This document shows, in pieces, positions 1-10,586 of a DNA stretch of 64,000 nucleotides. The translations under genes were made by a program, and so were the position numbers. Source of the stretch: Fomes fomentarius (taxonomy: Eukaryota > Basidiomycota > Agaricomycetes > Polyporales > Polyporaceae); the NCBI GenBank assembly GCA_022606135.1, contig JABYQN010000010.1, positions 310,001 through 374,000 of the forward strand, written 5' to 3'. Numbering within the stretch: position 1 is the stretch's first letter; every line of letters starts with the position of its first letter. A model generated the notes under the pieces. That model saw only the letters and a list, made by a program, of their open reading frames with translations. It was not told the DNA's origin and searched no databases.

Positions 1-324
1 CGGACGGCCTGGCGCGACACGGGCGTGCCCAACTTCTGGTTCATGATGGGTAACCTGATGTGGTGCCGGTTCCACTCGAAGCATCTCGCGTTGCGTGAGT
101 TTCTCTCTGCTTCTCGTTTCTCGTCTCTCGTTTCTTGTTTCTCTGCTCTTGCTTTTCTGTGCTGTTCTGCGTTTTGTTTTGGTTCCGTTCGATGACGAAG
201 GGACGCTGATTGTGATTGAACGACTGTCGCTGTGGTGTGTTTCGCCGCTCGCGCGTGTACAGAGATCAAGGCTATCGAAGAGGGTCTGTTGGGCGGCAGC
301 GGCAACGAGCACCGCTACATCTGA
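1..324 (+). CDS. C-terminal end of a flavin-containing monooxygenase-like protein (5' partial)
   Basis: Two exons are visible: 1-94 (open at the left edge) and 263-324, joined across a 168 nt GTGAGT...TACAG intron. The frame reads GVPNFWFMMGNLMWCRFHSKH, then LALQIKAIEEGLLGG, and stops at 322-324. This aromatic stretch followed by a HSKHLALQIKAIEEG-type helix is, from family knowledge, typical of the C-terminus of fungal FAD/NAD(P)-binding proteins of the flavin monooxygenase (CzcO-like) group. The dinucleotide-binding motifs lie outside the window, so substrate and reaction cannot be stated. The splice model is firm because the frame holds across the junction. The family call is an inference from about 50 residues. 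Confidence 0.6.
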
Positions 325-828
325 ATCCCGGCGGAGTGCGCTCATCGTCGCGAACCGAACCGTGCTGTGGAGATTGGGATGCAATCTTCTTAGATGCGCA
401 TAGGGTTCGAGTTTGACTCATACGAAAGATCTCAAGTCTTCAGCGACAGACTACACAAAGATAACAGGGGGAGGATGTGCTAGACGTTGAGTATATATGT
501 TCTAAATAAGGTAGCGTAGTGAAACTCTACCGTGTATGACTGATGATAGATGAATGCGAATGCAAAACAAGCTATGAATGCTCTTCTTTTGTACGAGCAC
601 GGCTCGGCGCTCAGGCCTCCGGTCTCAAGGAACGAACTCCTCGGAATGCGATGCGAATGTGAATGAAACACCCGCCCTAGAAGTTGGAAGCAGGACGCGA
701 GGGAGACGTCGGGCACTCCTTAGGTTCTTCGCTCTGAAAGATCCTAAGTCATCGCCCGGGTCTCGCTCTAGATGGACGTCGACTAACAGCTGCTTCGCGA
801 TTGCCGTCTGGCCGCCATGGATTGAGCG

Positions 829-1315
829 GTGGGCGGTGGATGGCTCTAGGTCTTCTAGTGGTACGACGCATATGACATCCCCTGAGTCCCGGCCTGTTGT
901 GGATGGGGAAGGCGATTGTAGTCTGCTCGGCGAACTTTGGACATCTGCAGCTATGAGGTGCGGACGATGGAAGTTGTCGCCTTCGGAGATAGATTGAGGT
1001 TGGGATTGTGAAGAGGATGCGGTGAGTGCCTTCCTGATACCTCGAGTTCGCTCAGAATACCTCGAGGTCACTCCCACATGGCTTGAATATCGAGCCGTGG
1101 GCGGTGGATTGGTTTAGACGCGTCGCGTCGACGCATCTCCTAAGTCCGGCCCGCCCTGTTGTGGATGGGGAAGTCGATCGTAGCCTACTCTGCCAACAGG
1201 AACGCGACGACTGGGATGCAGGCGAGAGCCTTGAGAAGCTCTCGCCATCGGAGATAGATTGAGGTTGGGATCGTAAAAGGATGCGGTGAGTGCCTTCCTG
1301 ATACCTCAGAACACA
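829..1315. repeat. Imperfect tandem duplication, ~265 bp period
   Basis: Two direct copies start near 829 and 1097 (both with a GGGCGGTGGAT stretch). They share CCTGTTGTGGATGGGGAAG (895 and 1152), GAGATAGATTGAGGTTGGGA and GATGCGGTGAGTGCCTTCCT (1016 and 1279). The parts between these landmarks have drifted. A weaker echo (GAGATTGAGGTTG) lies near 1896. No coding function is evident. Confidence 0.6.
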
Positions 1316-3100
1316 GACTGCTTATGGAACGATGCGTACCGAAGCTAAGTAGGGCAGCCATAGATCATGACGTGATCATAGGATGCGTTAGACGTTTTTC
1401 GACAGTCCAGGCCAACCACCCTTTCCTCCAGATATGAACGTTGCTGCAACAGTCCCTTTCGATTTGAAATGCCGCATACTGTATCCAGGGCACGGTGAGT
1501 CGTGACGATAGACATGCATATGCATGCGACGTCGGCTCGTCCGAGTTTGACATCCCTCGCCACTGGGGTGGCAGGTTTCACCGGTACCCGACAAACAGTT
1601 GGTAGACGATTGCCGTGTGTCCGCTGGGTTCCCGAGCGGTTTAGGAGCGGTGGGCGGGCGGGCGGTGGACATCTAGATGGTGAGCGGTGTTCGGGGCGTC
1701 TTCCACGGTGATAACGTCTTGTCCCCATCTCCTGACTGCAGTCTTCTAGATGGGATGGCTGACGGTCGTCGGTGAGTGTGACTGTCTGGTTCCAGAGTCA
1801 GAGCCATCCAGCCAACATGGACGCGTAGCTAGTTTGCGCCGGGGACGACGCCGTGAGGATGTCCGAGTCGGTATCGACGTCTGGAAGTTTGGAAATGAGA
1901 TTGAGGTTGCCAGGGTGCGAGTGCTTCCGTCGGATGCGATGTAAGCTCATATGCAATACGACGGATCCTGAGGGAACTTGTCAGGCGGAACGATGCGCTG
2001 AAGCTTGTACTTAGACTGTGCAGCGTGGTAGCATGGCTGCCGATCTTTTGACCGCCGGTTTCCACCCATGATCTGGATCATGATTCATGCAACCGCATAG
2101 ATGGACGCAACCGTCTGACTGCTATATATCTGTGAAGCCTGTATACTGACTGGGTGACGGGTAGCGCTTGCTATTGGGAATCTGCCTCAACCATATCTAC
2201 AGTCTGGGCTACTTCGTATGGTTCTTGTGTGGAGGTGTCCATATGATGCGTTCTCAGGATTGAGGCTCAAGTACTCACGAGCAATGCATCTGCCACAAAA
2301 AAGGTCACATTATAATACTCGGGCCAGGCGCCTAGTAGTAAGTAAAGCCCGTAGTACAGAATTATAATGAGGCTATTGGAAGCTAGTTACTTTGCTTACT
2401 GACCGGCTTAAGCCGGGTAATCAAACTCAAGAAGCTGTGTTAAGACAGATCAGATCGTTCCTAGCCATACAGACGCATCATGGACGTTGACGACCACATT
2501 CACTGCCTTTCCCAAAGGTCCGGCCTCTCCCCGCATTTACACTGTTCATTTTGAAATGATCGTCACTCATGGCCTCGAATGACCAGGTGTATGGAGGCTA
2601 GAAGGACCTCGCTGTCGTGTATGCACGGTTGTCAAGTTCAATTCCACGAAGCCTTGTGATCCACATGGTACAACTTCAAGGAAGCGAGCGCGATGTGCGA
2701 TGTGCGGATGTCCGTCAGGTATGAGCACGCGTCGAACACTCCGAGCTTTGAACAACCTCCCAGGACGACGAATGAAGCGGGATGACCGATTTCGGTGGTA
2801 CATCTCATAGGCCTCAAGCCAAGGCTGAGGGCAATCTTTTGATGGCGGGTTGCATCTTCAGCAGATCAGCACTGCGCCCAACGTCCTGCCCATCCATCCT
2901 TGTCGCGCCAAGCCCCGCATTTCCGGTATGATCGCCACATCTGCGACCACGCATTTGGTCACACTGGCGACCGCCATCTAAATCCTAGCGCCCAGTAACG
3001 CCGCTCGTGGACGATATGGCATATAACAGCTTGTCTGACAGCGAAGGCTTCCTCACGGGTCCTGGTGATTCCCACTTCGTTCTTCTGCTCGCCCTCGCCT

Positions 3101-3107
3101 TTTTATA
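3101..3107 (+). promoter_or_regulatory. TATA-like element of the first secreted-family gene
   Basis: TTTTATA lies about 75 bp upstream of the ATG at 3181 and is followed by a pyrimidine-rich leader, as expected for a fungal core promoter. Position and sequence are the only evidence. Confidence 0.5.
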
Positions 3108-3180
3108 GCTTCTAAGACTCCTTTTCCCTCCTTACGACCTTCGTTCAGTCGTTCATTCAACAACAGAGTCTATCGACGCC

Positions 3181-4923
3181 ATGGTTTTCAGCCCACTTCT
3201 TGTTGCAGCACTCCTTCCTCTCGCCGCCCGCGCAGCGAATGACTGGACCCAGCCATGTTTTGGTGAATGTAACTGGGACATCACAACAGGTAGTGGATCC
3301 GGAACGGTTCGCCTTGTGAGTATTCAATTTCCCTCGAGCAATCCCAGAGCCGCCGCCTAACGGGTGCTATGACGCCAAACGCGTCTCTTTAGGTTGGATC
3401 ACAAACTGGTGTATCAGACCTGACCAACGCCGCCGGATGGGAGATCCTCGACTGCGACGCCTCAACAGCGGACCAGGACATTCGGCTCGTCTGCTACGAT
3501 GCCGACATGGGCTGCGATCACCTCAACCAGAATGGCGCAGAAGGTACCATCGTCCGTCTCCCGAAGAGCTGCGGTTCTATGCCCTTCGCTGTCGTGACGC
3601 GCCAATGGATCCACCAAGACCAGAGCATTCCCTTGACCAAGCGTTCACTCATCAAGCGTGGCACAACCCCCACAGTGAAGGGTATTGCCCTCGCGACCGA
3701 TTTCGCTGCAGTCGATCCCTTGGTGAACGGCAACGTTACGGTGTTCCTACAGGGATCTTCCCTCCCTAGTGTCGGAGGCAACTTCACGGTTTCGCCTCCC
3801 ACTGATCCCGCCGCTCTCACGAAGCGCGGTCTTTTCAGCTGGGTCGGCGACAGCCTGAAGAAGCTGTCCACGTTCGACAAGGACCTCTCCGGCAGCAGTC
3901 CGCTCAACTTCGAGGGCGAGGTCCCGCTCTTTGACCAGTCCTTCGACTGCCCGCAGAACGGGGCTACCCCCGCTTTCGGCGGTCGGGCGAAGGTCGACGT
4001 CAAGGGCAAGGTGGACGGCACAGTGACCTACGGTATTGCTGCGGCTGGAACGGTCGTTCCGCCCCATCTCGATGAGTTCGGCCTCTACGTTGGTCTCGAC
4101 ACGACGGTCACCGGAACCCTCGGGCTCGATTCCACTGTAACCGTAAGTACTCCGCGTGATTCCATCTTTGCGCCCTTACAGAGAATAATGTCATCGCGCA
4201 CAGGGCTCCATCAGCTCAGGAAAGATCCCGCTCTTTGAGACTGGTATCCCCGGACTCGACTTCCCGGCCATCTTGAGCATCGGCCCTACCTTCTCTGTGA
4301 ACGCCGAGGCGACCGCGACCCTCGACGCGAACCTCGACGTCGATGTCGACCTCGCGTACACGATCGCCGGCGCCAAGCTCTTCTTCCCGCCCAACGACAA
4401 CCCTGAGGGCGCGTTCACTCCCGGTGACTCGAACCTCAAGCTCTCTGTCTCGCCCAACGTCACTTCGCACGGCCAGGTCGCTGCCCACCTCATCCCCACG
4501 CTCGCGTTCGGCATCAACGCCCTCGCAGGCACTGCGAAGGCGACCATCAACCTCGACGTCGACGCGAGCGCCGGTGTCGACCTCTCCCTTGCGGCCACCG
4601 CCGAGGCTGCTGTTGGCACGGACGGCAAGTCCACGGACAAGACGTTTGGCGGCTGCGTGGATGTGACGACCGGGCTTGACGTGCGCGCAGGTGCGGACGC
4701 GTCGCTGCTCGGCCTGTTCGACAAGAGCACGAGCGTGTCGCTGTTCAAGAAGACGTTCGACCTCTTCAAAAAGTGCTTCGGCGACAGCCCCGCGCGCCGT
4801 GCGTACACCGGTCGTTCCGCGCGCGCTGCGCTCATCTCGAAGAGGGCGGACCTTGGCTGCCCCGCGAGCGCGCTTCTTTCCGCCGTGTCCGTTGCTGATC
4901 AAGCTGTCCCTGCTAAGAAGTGA
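3181..4923 (+). CDS. Secreted protein of an uncharacterised basidiomycete family (paralogue A)
   Basis: Exons 3181-3315, 3393-4142 and 4204-4923 give 534 residues; both introns are GT-AG and keep frame. Residues 1-19 form a classic signal peptide ending in an Ala-rich cleavage site. The mature N-terminus carries a Cys pair (PCFGECNWD). A mid-region CDHL...G.E.T.VRLPK.CGSMPF segment and a C-terminal repeat-rich beta-type region (SPN.TSHGQ..AHLIPTL, GGCVDVTTGLDV) are all shared with the gene at 6668-8663. I recall similar proteins as DUF7223, unverified. Lys-Arg sites at residues 128-129, 133-134 and 189-190 could be Kex2 cleavage sites; the last precedes GLFSWVGDSLKKL, an amphipathic stretch absent from paralogue B. 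Function unknown; probably an extracellular or cell-surface protein. Confidence 0.8.
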
Positions 4924-4980
4924 GTGATCCCGTCCTGTCTGGTTCTCGCGAGGCGATGTTGACTCTGGCGTCTAGCATCC

Positions 4981-4986
4981 AATAAA
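4981..4986 (+). terminator. Poly(A) signal-like AATAAA after paralogue A
   Basis: A canonical AATAAA lies 58 bp beyond the stop codon at 4921-4923. Fungal polyadenylation signals are loose, so this is a positional suggestion. Confidence 0.45.
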
Positions 4987-5477
4987 CTGTCGTGGCCCCC
5001 CTCCTTCGTTCATCTTTCGATATTCTTTCTTGGGATCTGCGCTTCTAGGTTGCTGTAAATTATCACCTTTGGCTGAGGGCAGCTCTTTCTATATTACCAG
5101 CATGGATCATTGTGCCCCTAATGATCATCACCCGCACTTTCCTTGCCCTCGTTCAAACATTCACTTTCTCCTCGATTGCGATCGAGTTCGAGTTTGGTTC
5201 TCCTGTTCCGTCTCGGTTTGAGTTCTTGACTGGCGAACAATGTACGGTAGTTCTGAGCTTTGGGAAGTATCATTTCTTCGCCAGTGAATCTCACCGAGTA
5301 CTGAGTGTTCGCGCGTACGCGGTGCTGCGCGTGGGTACGTACTACGCAGTCGGTGAGTAAGGTTCAGCCTGACGCTTAGCGCCAACGTTGACGTGGTTGA
5401 GTTCTCTCCCATACGCCCACAACGCACACCGACACCAAGCAAAGCCACTCACACTGCTTGCTGAGGTCTGAGCTCGA
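4987..5477. other. Intergenic, nothing recognised
   Basis: This is the 3' flank of paralogue A and 5' flank of the cytosine deaminase. Only short overlapping frames without domains are present, and no clear TATA box was seen. Confidence 0.5.
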
Positions 5478-6154
5478 ATGGCCGCATCTGTCAGCCTTAC
5501 TGATACGGATAGGTTGGGCATCGACGTCGCGTATGCCAACGCGCGAACAAGCTTCGACGCAGGCGGTGTACCTATCGGCGCTGCACTCGTGTATCACGGT
5601 GACGGCGGTGTGCGCGAGCCGCGCATCCTCGGACAGGGACACAATGAGCGCGTGCAGAAAAGTTCTGCGATTCTGCATGGCGAGATGGCTGCATTGGAGG
5701 GCGCGGGAAGGCTGAAGGCGGAGGTGTATCGCAATTCGACGATGGTGAGTGCACGTAACGTACTACGACGTGATGAGATGAGATGAGATGGTACTGAGCA
5801 GGGTCACGCTCACAGTACACGACGCTGAGGTGCGTTGTCTCGCTATGCGTTGAGCTACGACACGAGCCGAGCTTATTGCGTCTGCGTGTAGCCCGTGTAG
5901 TATGTGTACTGGGGCCATACTCCTCTATAAGATACCTAGAGTGGTTATAGGGGAGAACTCGAACTTCAAGGGAGATGAGGATCTCCTTCGTAGTCGTGGA
6001 GTTGAAGTCTTGGTAGTTGAGGACGACAGGTGCAAACAGTTGATGAGACAGTTCATCGCACAAAAGCCACAGGTACGTAATCGTTTCGATGTTGTGTGTC
6101 GCGCTAACGCGTTCCCAGGACTGGTACGAGGACATAGGAGAGATAGAGGCATAG
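5478..6154 (+). CDS. FCY1: Cytosine deaminase, yeast FCY1 type
   Basis: Exons 5478-5744, 5816-5829, 5892-6072 and 6119-6154 encode 165 residues (yeast Fcy1 is 158). The 14 nt second exon is needed to complete the zinc motif. The enzyme deaminates cytosine to uracil (and 5-fluorocytosine to 5-fluorouracil) in pyrimidine salvage, in the cytosol. Visible zinc-dependent deaminase signatures are HGEMAALE (zinc His and proton-shuttle Glu, residues 67-74) and SPCSMC with both zinc cysteines. The GENSNFKGDEDLL stretch and the terminal DWYEDIGEIEA match the family end to end. All introns are GT-AG, 46-71 nt. It lies between two paralogous secreted-protein genes on the same strand, with no obvious functional link. 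Confidence 0.93.
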
Positions 6155-6607
6155 CATTATCATTGTGCACCACACATACCCTGGCTCACGCACGAAAGCG
6201 GTGCCAGCCTCCGTCGCGCTTTCACCGATGAAGATTGTTCTTGAACTCCTTCGTAGCTACTAACAACTGGCTCAGCGGCTCGCCACCCACTGGCATCAAA
6301 ATCGCCCCTCTTGATGATCGCGAACCATCTACCAGGTTCAGTGGCATTGTGGCGTTGAGCACATGTGAAAGCGGTGAATGACGGCCGCATGAGCGGGTCC
6401 ATGAGATGACTATTGTCGCTTTCCATCATGGAGGCACGTCCAGACAGCGCACTGCGATAGTGATGCGCCTCCAGCAAGTTACGGTATACATGCTCGATTT
6501 TCTCCCAAGGTGAACGCTGCATCCGCGCCCACACAGCGTCTGTGTGTCCATGGGAAGAGTTACTACAGCTTGTGGTCGCGAGCCTTCGACCATCTCTATT
6601 TCCTAGC
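6155..6607. other. Intergenic, nothing recognised
   Basis: Contains the 3' flank of the deaminase gene. A 149-codon minus-strand frame at 6160-6609 has no recognisable motif and no splice partners, so I do not call it. Confidence 0.5.
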
Positions 6608-6615
6608 ATATAAAG
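6608..6615 (+). promoter_or_regulatory. TATA box of paralogue B
   Basis: ATATAAAG lies about 55 bp upstream of the ATG at 6668, a good match to a core TATA element. Paralogue A has a weaker TTTTATA at a similar distance. Confidence 0.6.
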
Positions 6616-6667
6616 GTACTACGATGTGTACGATGTGTCGAAAGAGTCATCACCGAAGAATAGGACC

Positions 6668-8663
6668 ATGTTGGTCCTCGTCCACTCCCTCATCGCCGTT
6701 GCCGCACTCCTTCCAGTCTCTGCTTGGGCTGCCATCGACTGGGAACAGCCCTGTCACTCCGGCACTTGCCATTGGGATACCTCGAACGAACATGGTGTAG
6801 GATTGCTCACCATCGTGAGTGATCTGAAATGTTTGGTGTTTCGACTTCGCGCTGACTCGTGTTGTCAACAAAGAATGGATCAATCTCGAGCATCTCTGAC
6901 CTGACCCCCGCCGCGGGCTGGACGGTCCTTGATTGTGACTCAGACTCGAGGGAGCAGGTACTACGAGTCGTGTGTCATGACCCTAGCAAAGGGTGCGACC
7001 ACCTCTACCTCAACGGCGCTGAGCACACGTTTGTGCGACTTCCCAAGGAGGTAGCATTCTTTCCATTGTATGTCCAGTTGCTAGTATTGACGAGATCACC
7101 TGTACGCATAGTGTGGCTCAAATCTTTTTGCATTTGTGACACACTCATGGCACCACGAGGACCAGAGTATACATGCGAAGAAGCGCGGAGCACTGCTACC
7201 GCGCTATGATAGAAGCCCGCCAGCTGTGAAGGGTATCAGGCTTTCGAGCAACTATTCACAATTGGATCCTACTCGGTGCGAAGTTTTATCTTGGCGTGTC
7301 GTTGCACAACTGAAAGGACTCGTCTAGCCATGGTCCCGTGAGACTACTCATCAGAGGATACTCAGGGTCGGGCGATGGCTCGCCGATCGATGTTCCGGAC
7401 GGGAACGAGCTGAGTGTTCTTCAACCGAAGAAGACAGGAAAAACAGATCCTCGCTGGTTCGAGTGTGAGGCAAGTCAAGAGCTGTTCAGTTGGAACTACG
7501 GCTGTCCACAAAGCGGCAGCACGCCTGCATACTCGGGTGAAGTCAAGGTAGACTTCAACACCAAGGTCAACGGCTCACTGGCCTTCGGCTACGAAATCGA
7601 CGCGACTCTATTCTCGGTACCACCCGAGATCAACAACTTCACGGCATTTGTTGATCTGAACGCGACATTCAAAGGCACTTTGGATCTCGCTGCTACGCTC
7701 ACTGTGAGTGATCGTCGAACGATCCATCACCCCACCCGAGTCACCACCCGCGCTCACTATGATACAAGGCTTCGCTCAGTTCGGGAAGGATAGAACTCGC
7801 AGCCATAGATATACCGGGGTGGGGTGCTCCGCCCCTGTACGAGGTTGGACCTAGTCTACACCTCTACGCCGAAGCGGACGCAATTCTTTCCACAGAACTC
7901 GATCTTACCGTCGGAATGGAATACACGGTCTCGAATGCGCGGCTGTCTTTCCCTTCAGTGGGCGATACACGTGGTACAATCCACCCTAGCGGATCCGGTC
8001 AGTACGTTTAATTGTACCCCTCCACACGCATCTCGCCGATACATTCCAGACATCAAGCTTTCTGCAAGTCCCGACATCACCGCCGATGCACAGATCTCAC
8101 TTCATCTAATCCCGACGCTCACCCTTGGCGTGTCCTTAATCGACAATGAGTTCAGTACCTCATTAAATCTTGAACTGGATGCCAGCACGACGCTCGATCT
8201 AAGGGCGAGCGCCGAAGCCGACGCCTCCATTTCTCAGGGACAGGATTCACGCAATGAAACCAGCACGGGGTGGGAAGGCTGCGTGGAGGTCTCGACCGGC
8301 TTCTCGGTGGAGGGTATCGCGGAGACCGGTCTTGCGCAAGTCTGGGACAAGGATGCGTCAGTCACGCTATATAATAACACGTGGGACCTATACACGCATT
8401 GCGTAGGAGGAAGTGCCAGCAGCCATCAGCGCAGGGCATACATTGACCTCGGAGAGGCGGCGATGTCGTCGTATCTGGACAGCGTTCTCAGCAAGTATGC
8501 GAAGAATCGGGGCACCGCACCGAACCCATCGATGCTCATCAGACCAGATGCTTCGAACACCCAGGCCTCCGGGAACAAACCTAGTACGAGCTTTAGTTGC
8601 CTTCCGAATGGTCCGGGCAATATCAGTCCCGTTTTGCAGAGGGTTCTCAATGGTTCCAGGTGA
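6668..8663 (+). CDS. Secreted protein of the same uncharacterised family (paralogue B)
   Basis: Exons 6668-6814, 6874-7050, 7112-7275, 7328-7703, 7769-7997 and 8050-8663 give 568 residues. The 52 nt intron 7276-7327 removes an in-frame stop, and the joined frame then aligns with paralogue A, so the gene is intact rather than a pseudogene. There is a signal peptide (residues 1-21), an IDWEQPCHSGTCHWD start, a CDHLYLNGAEHTFVRLPKE block and the C-terminal SPDITADAQISLHLIPTL and GCVEVSTGFSV blocks. It has three more introns than paralogue A, a longer C-terminal tail, several Asn-X-Ser/Thr sites, and lacks the KRGLFSWVG segment. Function unknown; a separated tandem duplicate of 3181-4923 with substantial divergence. 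Confidence 0.78.
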
Positions 8664-10586
8664 GACACTCAAAGCAGTGGATTTTTTTACTCAAGAGCAT
8701 ATGAGATCTAGTAGCAACTGATGCGGCTCTCTCACCTTAACAGCATTGCCGACTAAGGACTCCTTCGAGTCTCCGACATCCTTCTGTTATCATTTCCTGG
8801 TTATTGGGCGGTTATTGGGCAAGGACAGCGCCTAGGACTATCTTATGGACAGACCATCGCCACCTATCGTTATTGCTGTAATACATCTTGGTCGGACAGT
8901 CGGACATCCTGCATGTCCGTGGCTCGGGGCTTCATGACAATCTTGCTGGCTGCCAGCGCTTGTCAATGCATACCTCATAATTGTCAACCGAGGCCTCCGC
9001 TGCCGGCACTGACTAGGATCTGAGCGGAGAAGATGGAGATGATGCCTCAAGTAGGGAGCATTGTATCTCCGATTAAATTTTGATGGCTATCATGTCAATG
9101 TATCATTATCTCCGTTCAGTCTCCGCCCGACTTTGCCATCTACCACTAGCAAGACGTCCCACTCTCGAAACAACTCCTTGAACAACTCCTTGAACGAGAG
9201 TAGTGACCATGAAGACACGGCGATGAGCATATCACCTTACTTGGTACTGCGGCACCTAATGGAACTACAGCCCGCTGAATACTACGACACTGTGGCACCG
9301 TGTCACTGCATGGCGACGATTGACGTGAGTACCCTGCTACTGCCCCTCCTATTCCCAGCACAACGTACTTACTCGACAACAGCGCACGTATCCATGTGAC
9401 ATATTGTAAGCGATGTCTCCACAATTTCTTCCTTATCAAAGTGGCACACAACTCATGCATGCATGGCTTTACGGCATAGATTCACGGTCGGAAGCGACAT
9501 TAAAATCTTCGAGGTCAATATGGACCATAAAGAGCTAGATCTGAACTGTCAAGGACCTGGTATGAGCCTTTGCACACCTACGTTCACTCCGTCGTCATCA
9601 TTGATCAAGTAAGCGGAAACGCTCGGACTACTCTAAAAGCGTTCAGTTTTACATCCAGCGAAGAGGAGAACGTGGAAATCCCCGTCTACGATGCCTTGCG
9701 GTCTCTAGGATGGCTGCAATGCAGCGTTGACTACTAGCAAATGATGCGGAGGACAGGCACACGCCGCACAGTTGCTGCTGTAATGGAGAGTACGGAAGGA
9801 CCTTCCTTCGGTATCAAGTATACACATCTCTCCACCACTCGTTCCTGTTTTTTTTTGTATTGAAATCGGCACGCAGATGTCTCCCAATTGTGCTAGCCCA
9901 TTGCCCAAGAGGGCCATGTTTGGCCTATGGTGTCCGATACACGTTGCATTCCCACCCAGCGCAGCCCCTTAGAGTGGCTGGTCGCGAGCAACGAGTGTCC
10001 TCTAGGCTCCGCGTTGTACTAAGATCTACGCGGGATGCGGTGATCTCGCGATTGACCCATCGGCATGCATCCCATGTCCACGTAATATGCCCCCCTGTAG
10101 CGAGTTGCCTGTCCAGGCTCGGGAAGCATGCATTTGCAGCGCGTCGCGGAAGCATTTCTGCGTCCGCTCAAACCGCACCGAGCGCGATCGCGTCCTCCGA
10201 TCAAGATCCCTATGCCCGTTACGCCCACAAAGTCGCCCTAAATTTGAAGGAGGGTGACGGCTAGGCGGCCATGTTGCGACCCAGGATTGGAGAGACGCCT
10301 GCGCGGGGTGGAGCTCTCCGTCTTGCACAATCCAACCCTGTGCGTCCCTCACAGCGAAACAACGGTGTTTGTTCTTCGCATGGGTTGGCGCGAAACGTGA
10401 GTGGGGAGCCGAGAGCCGGTGTGCTATCCCTTCTTTGTTGGCGATGGCCACTACTTGTACTTCCGCGCGTGGCACGCCTTTCTTCCGCCCACTCGACACT
10501 CCGCCTCCGGTCCCAGACCAAAAACTCAGCCGCACCCACTTTTCAGACCCCGCGCTAGTACGACTTCGCTACCGCCAGGTTCCGCG
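8664..10586. other. Intergenic with one weak candidate gene
   Basis: Apart from the tentative model at 9223-9708, only overlapping short frames are seen. A 134-codon plus-strand frame at 9860-10264 has no recognisable domain and overlaps equally long minus-strand frames. Part of this stretch must be the promoter and leader of the WOPR gene; no clear TATA box was seen. Confidence 0.45.
9223..9708 (+). CDS. Tentative small hypothetical gene, 88 residues
   Basis: Exons 9223-9324, 9383-9405, 9480-9559 and 9647-9708 each end at canonical GT or AG and together keep one frame from ATG (MSISPYLVLRHLMEL) to TAG. The third exon reads TVGSDIKIFEVNMDHKELDL. No domain is recognised. Such a chain can arise by chance in fungal DNA, and the model has no homologue to anchor it, so it may equally be a decayed gene or noise. 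Confidence 0.22.

Larger units (their letters stand above)
325..3180. other. Intergenic stretch with no supportable gene
   Basis: Open frames here are short, overlap on both strands and show no recognisable domain or coherent splice chain. The left third holds degenerate repeats (see 829-1315). A 150-codon minus-strand frame at 625-1077 lies over the repeat and has no familiar motif. The last ~100 bases are the promoter of the next gene. Confidence 0.6.

Noticed and set aside
625..1077. 150-codon minus-strand ORF
   Set aside because: It lies on the imperfect tandem repeat, shows no domain and no splice partners.
7276..7327. In-frame stop suggesting paralogue B is a pseudogene
   Set aside because: A 52 nt GTGCGA...CTAG intron removes the stop, and the joined frame then aligns with paralogue A.
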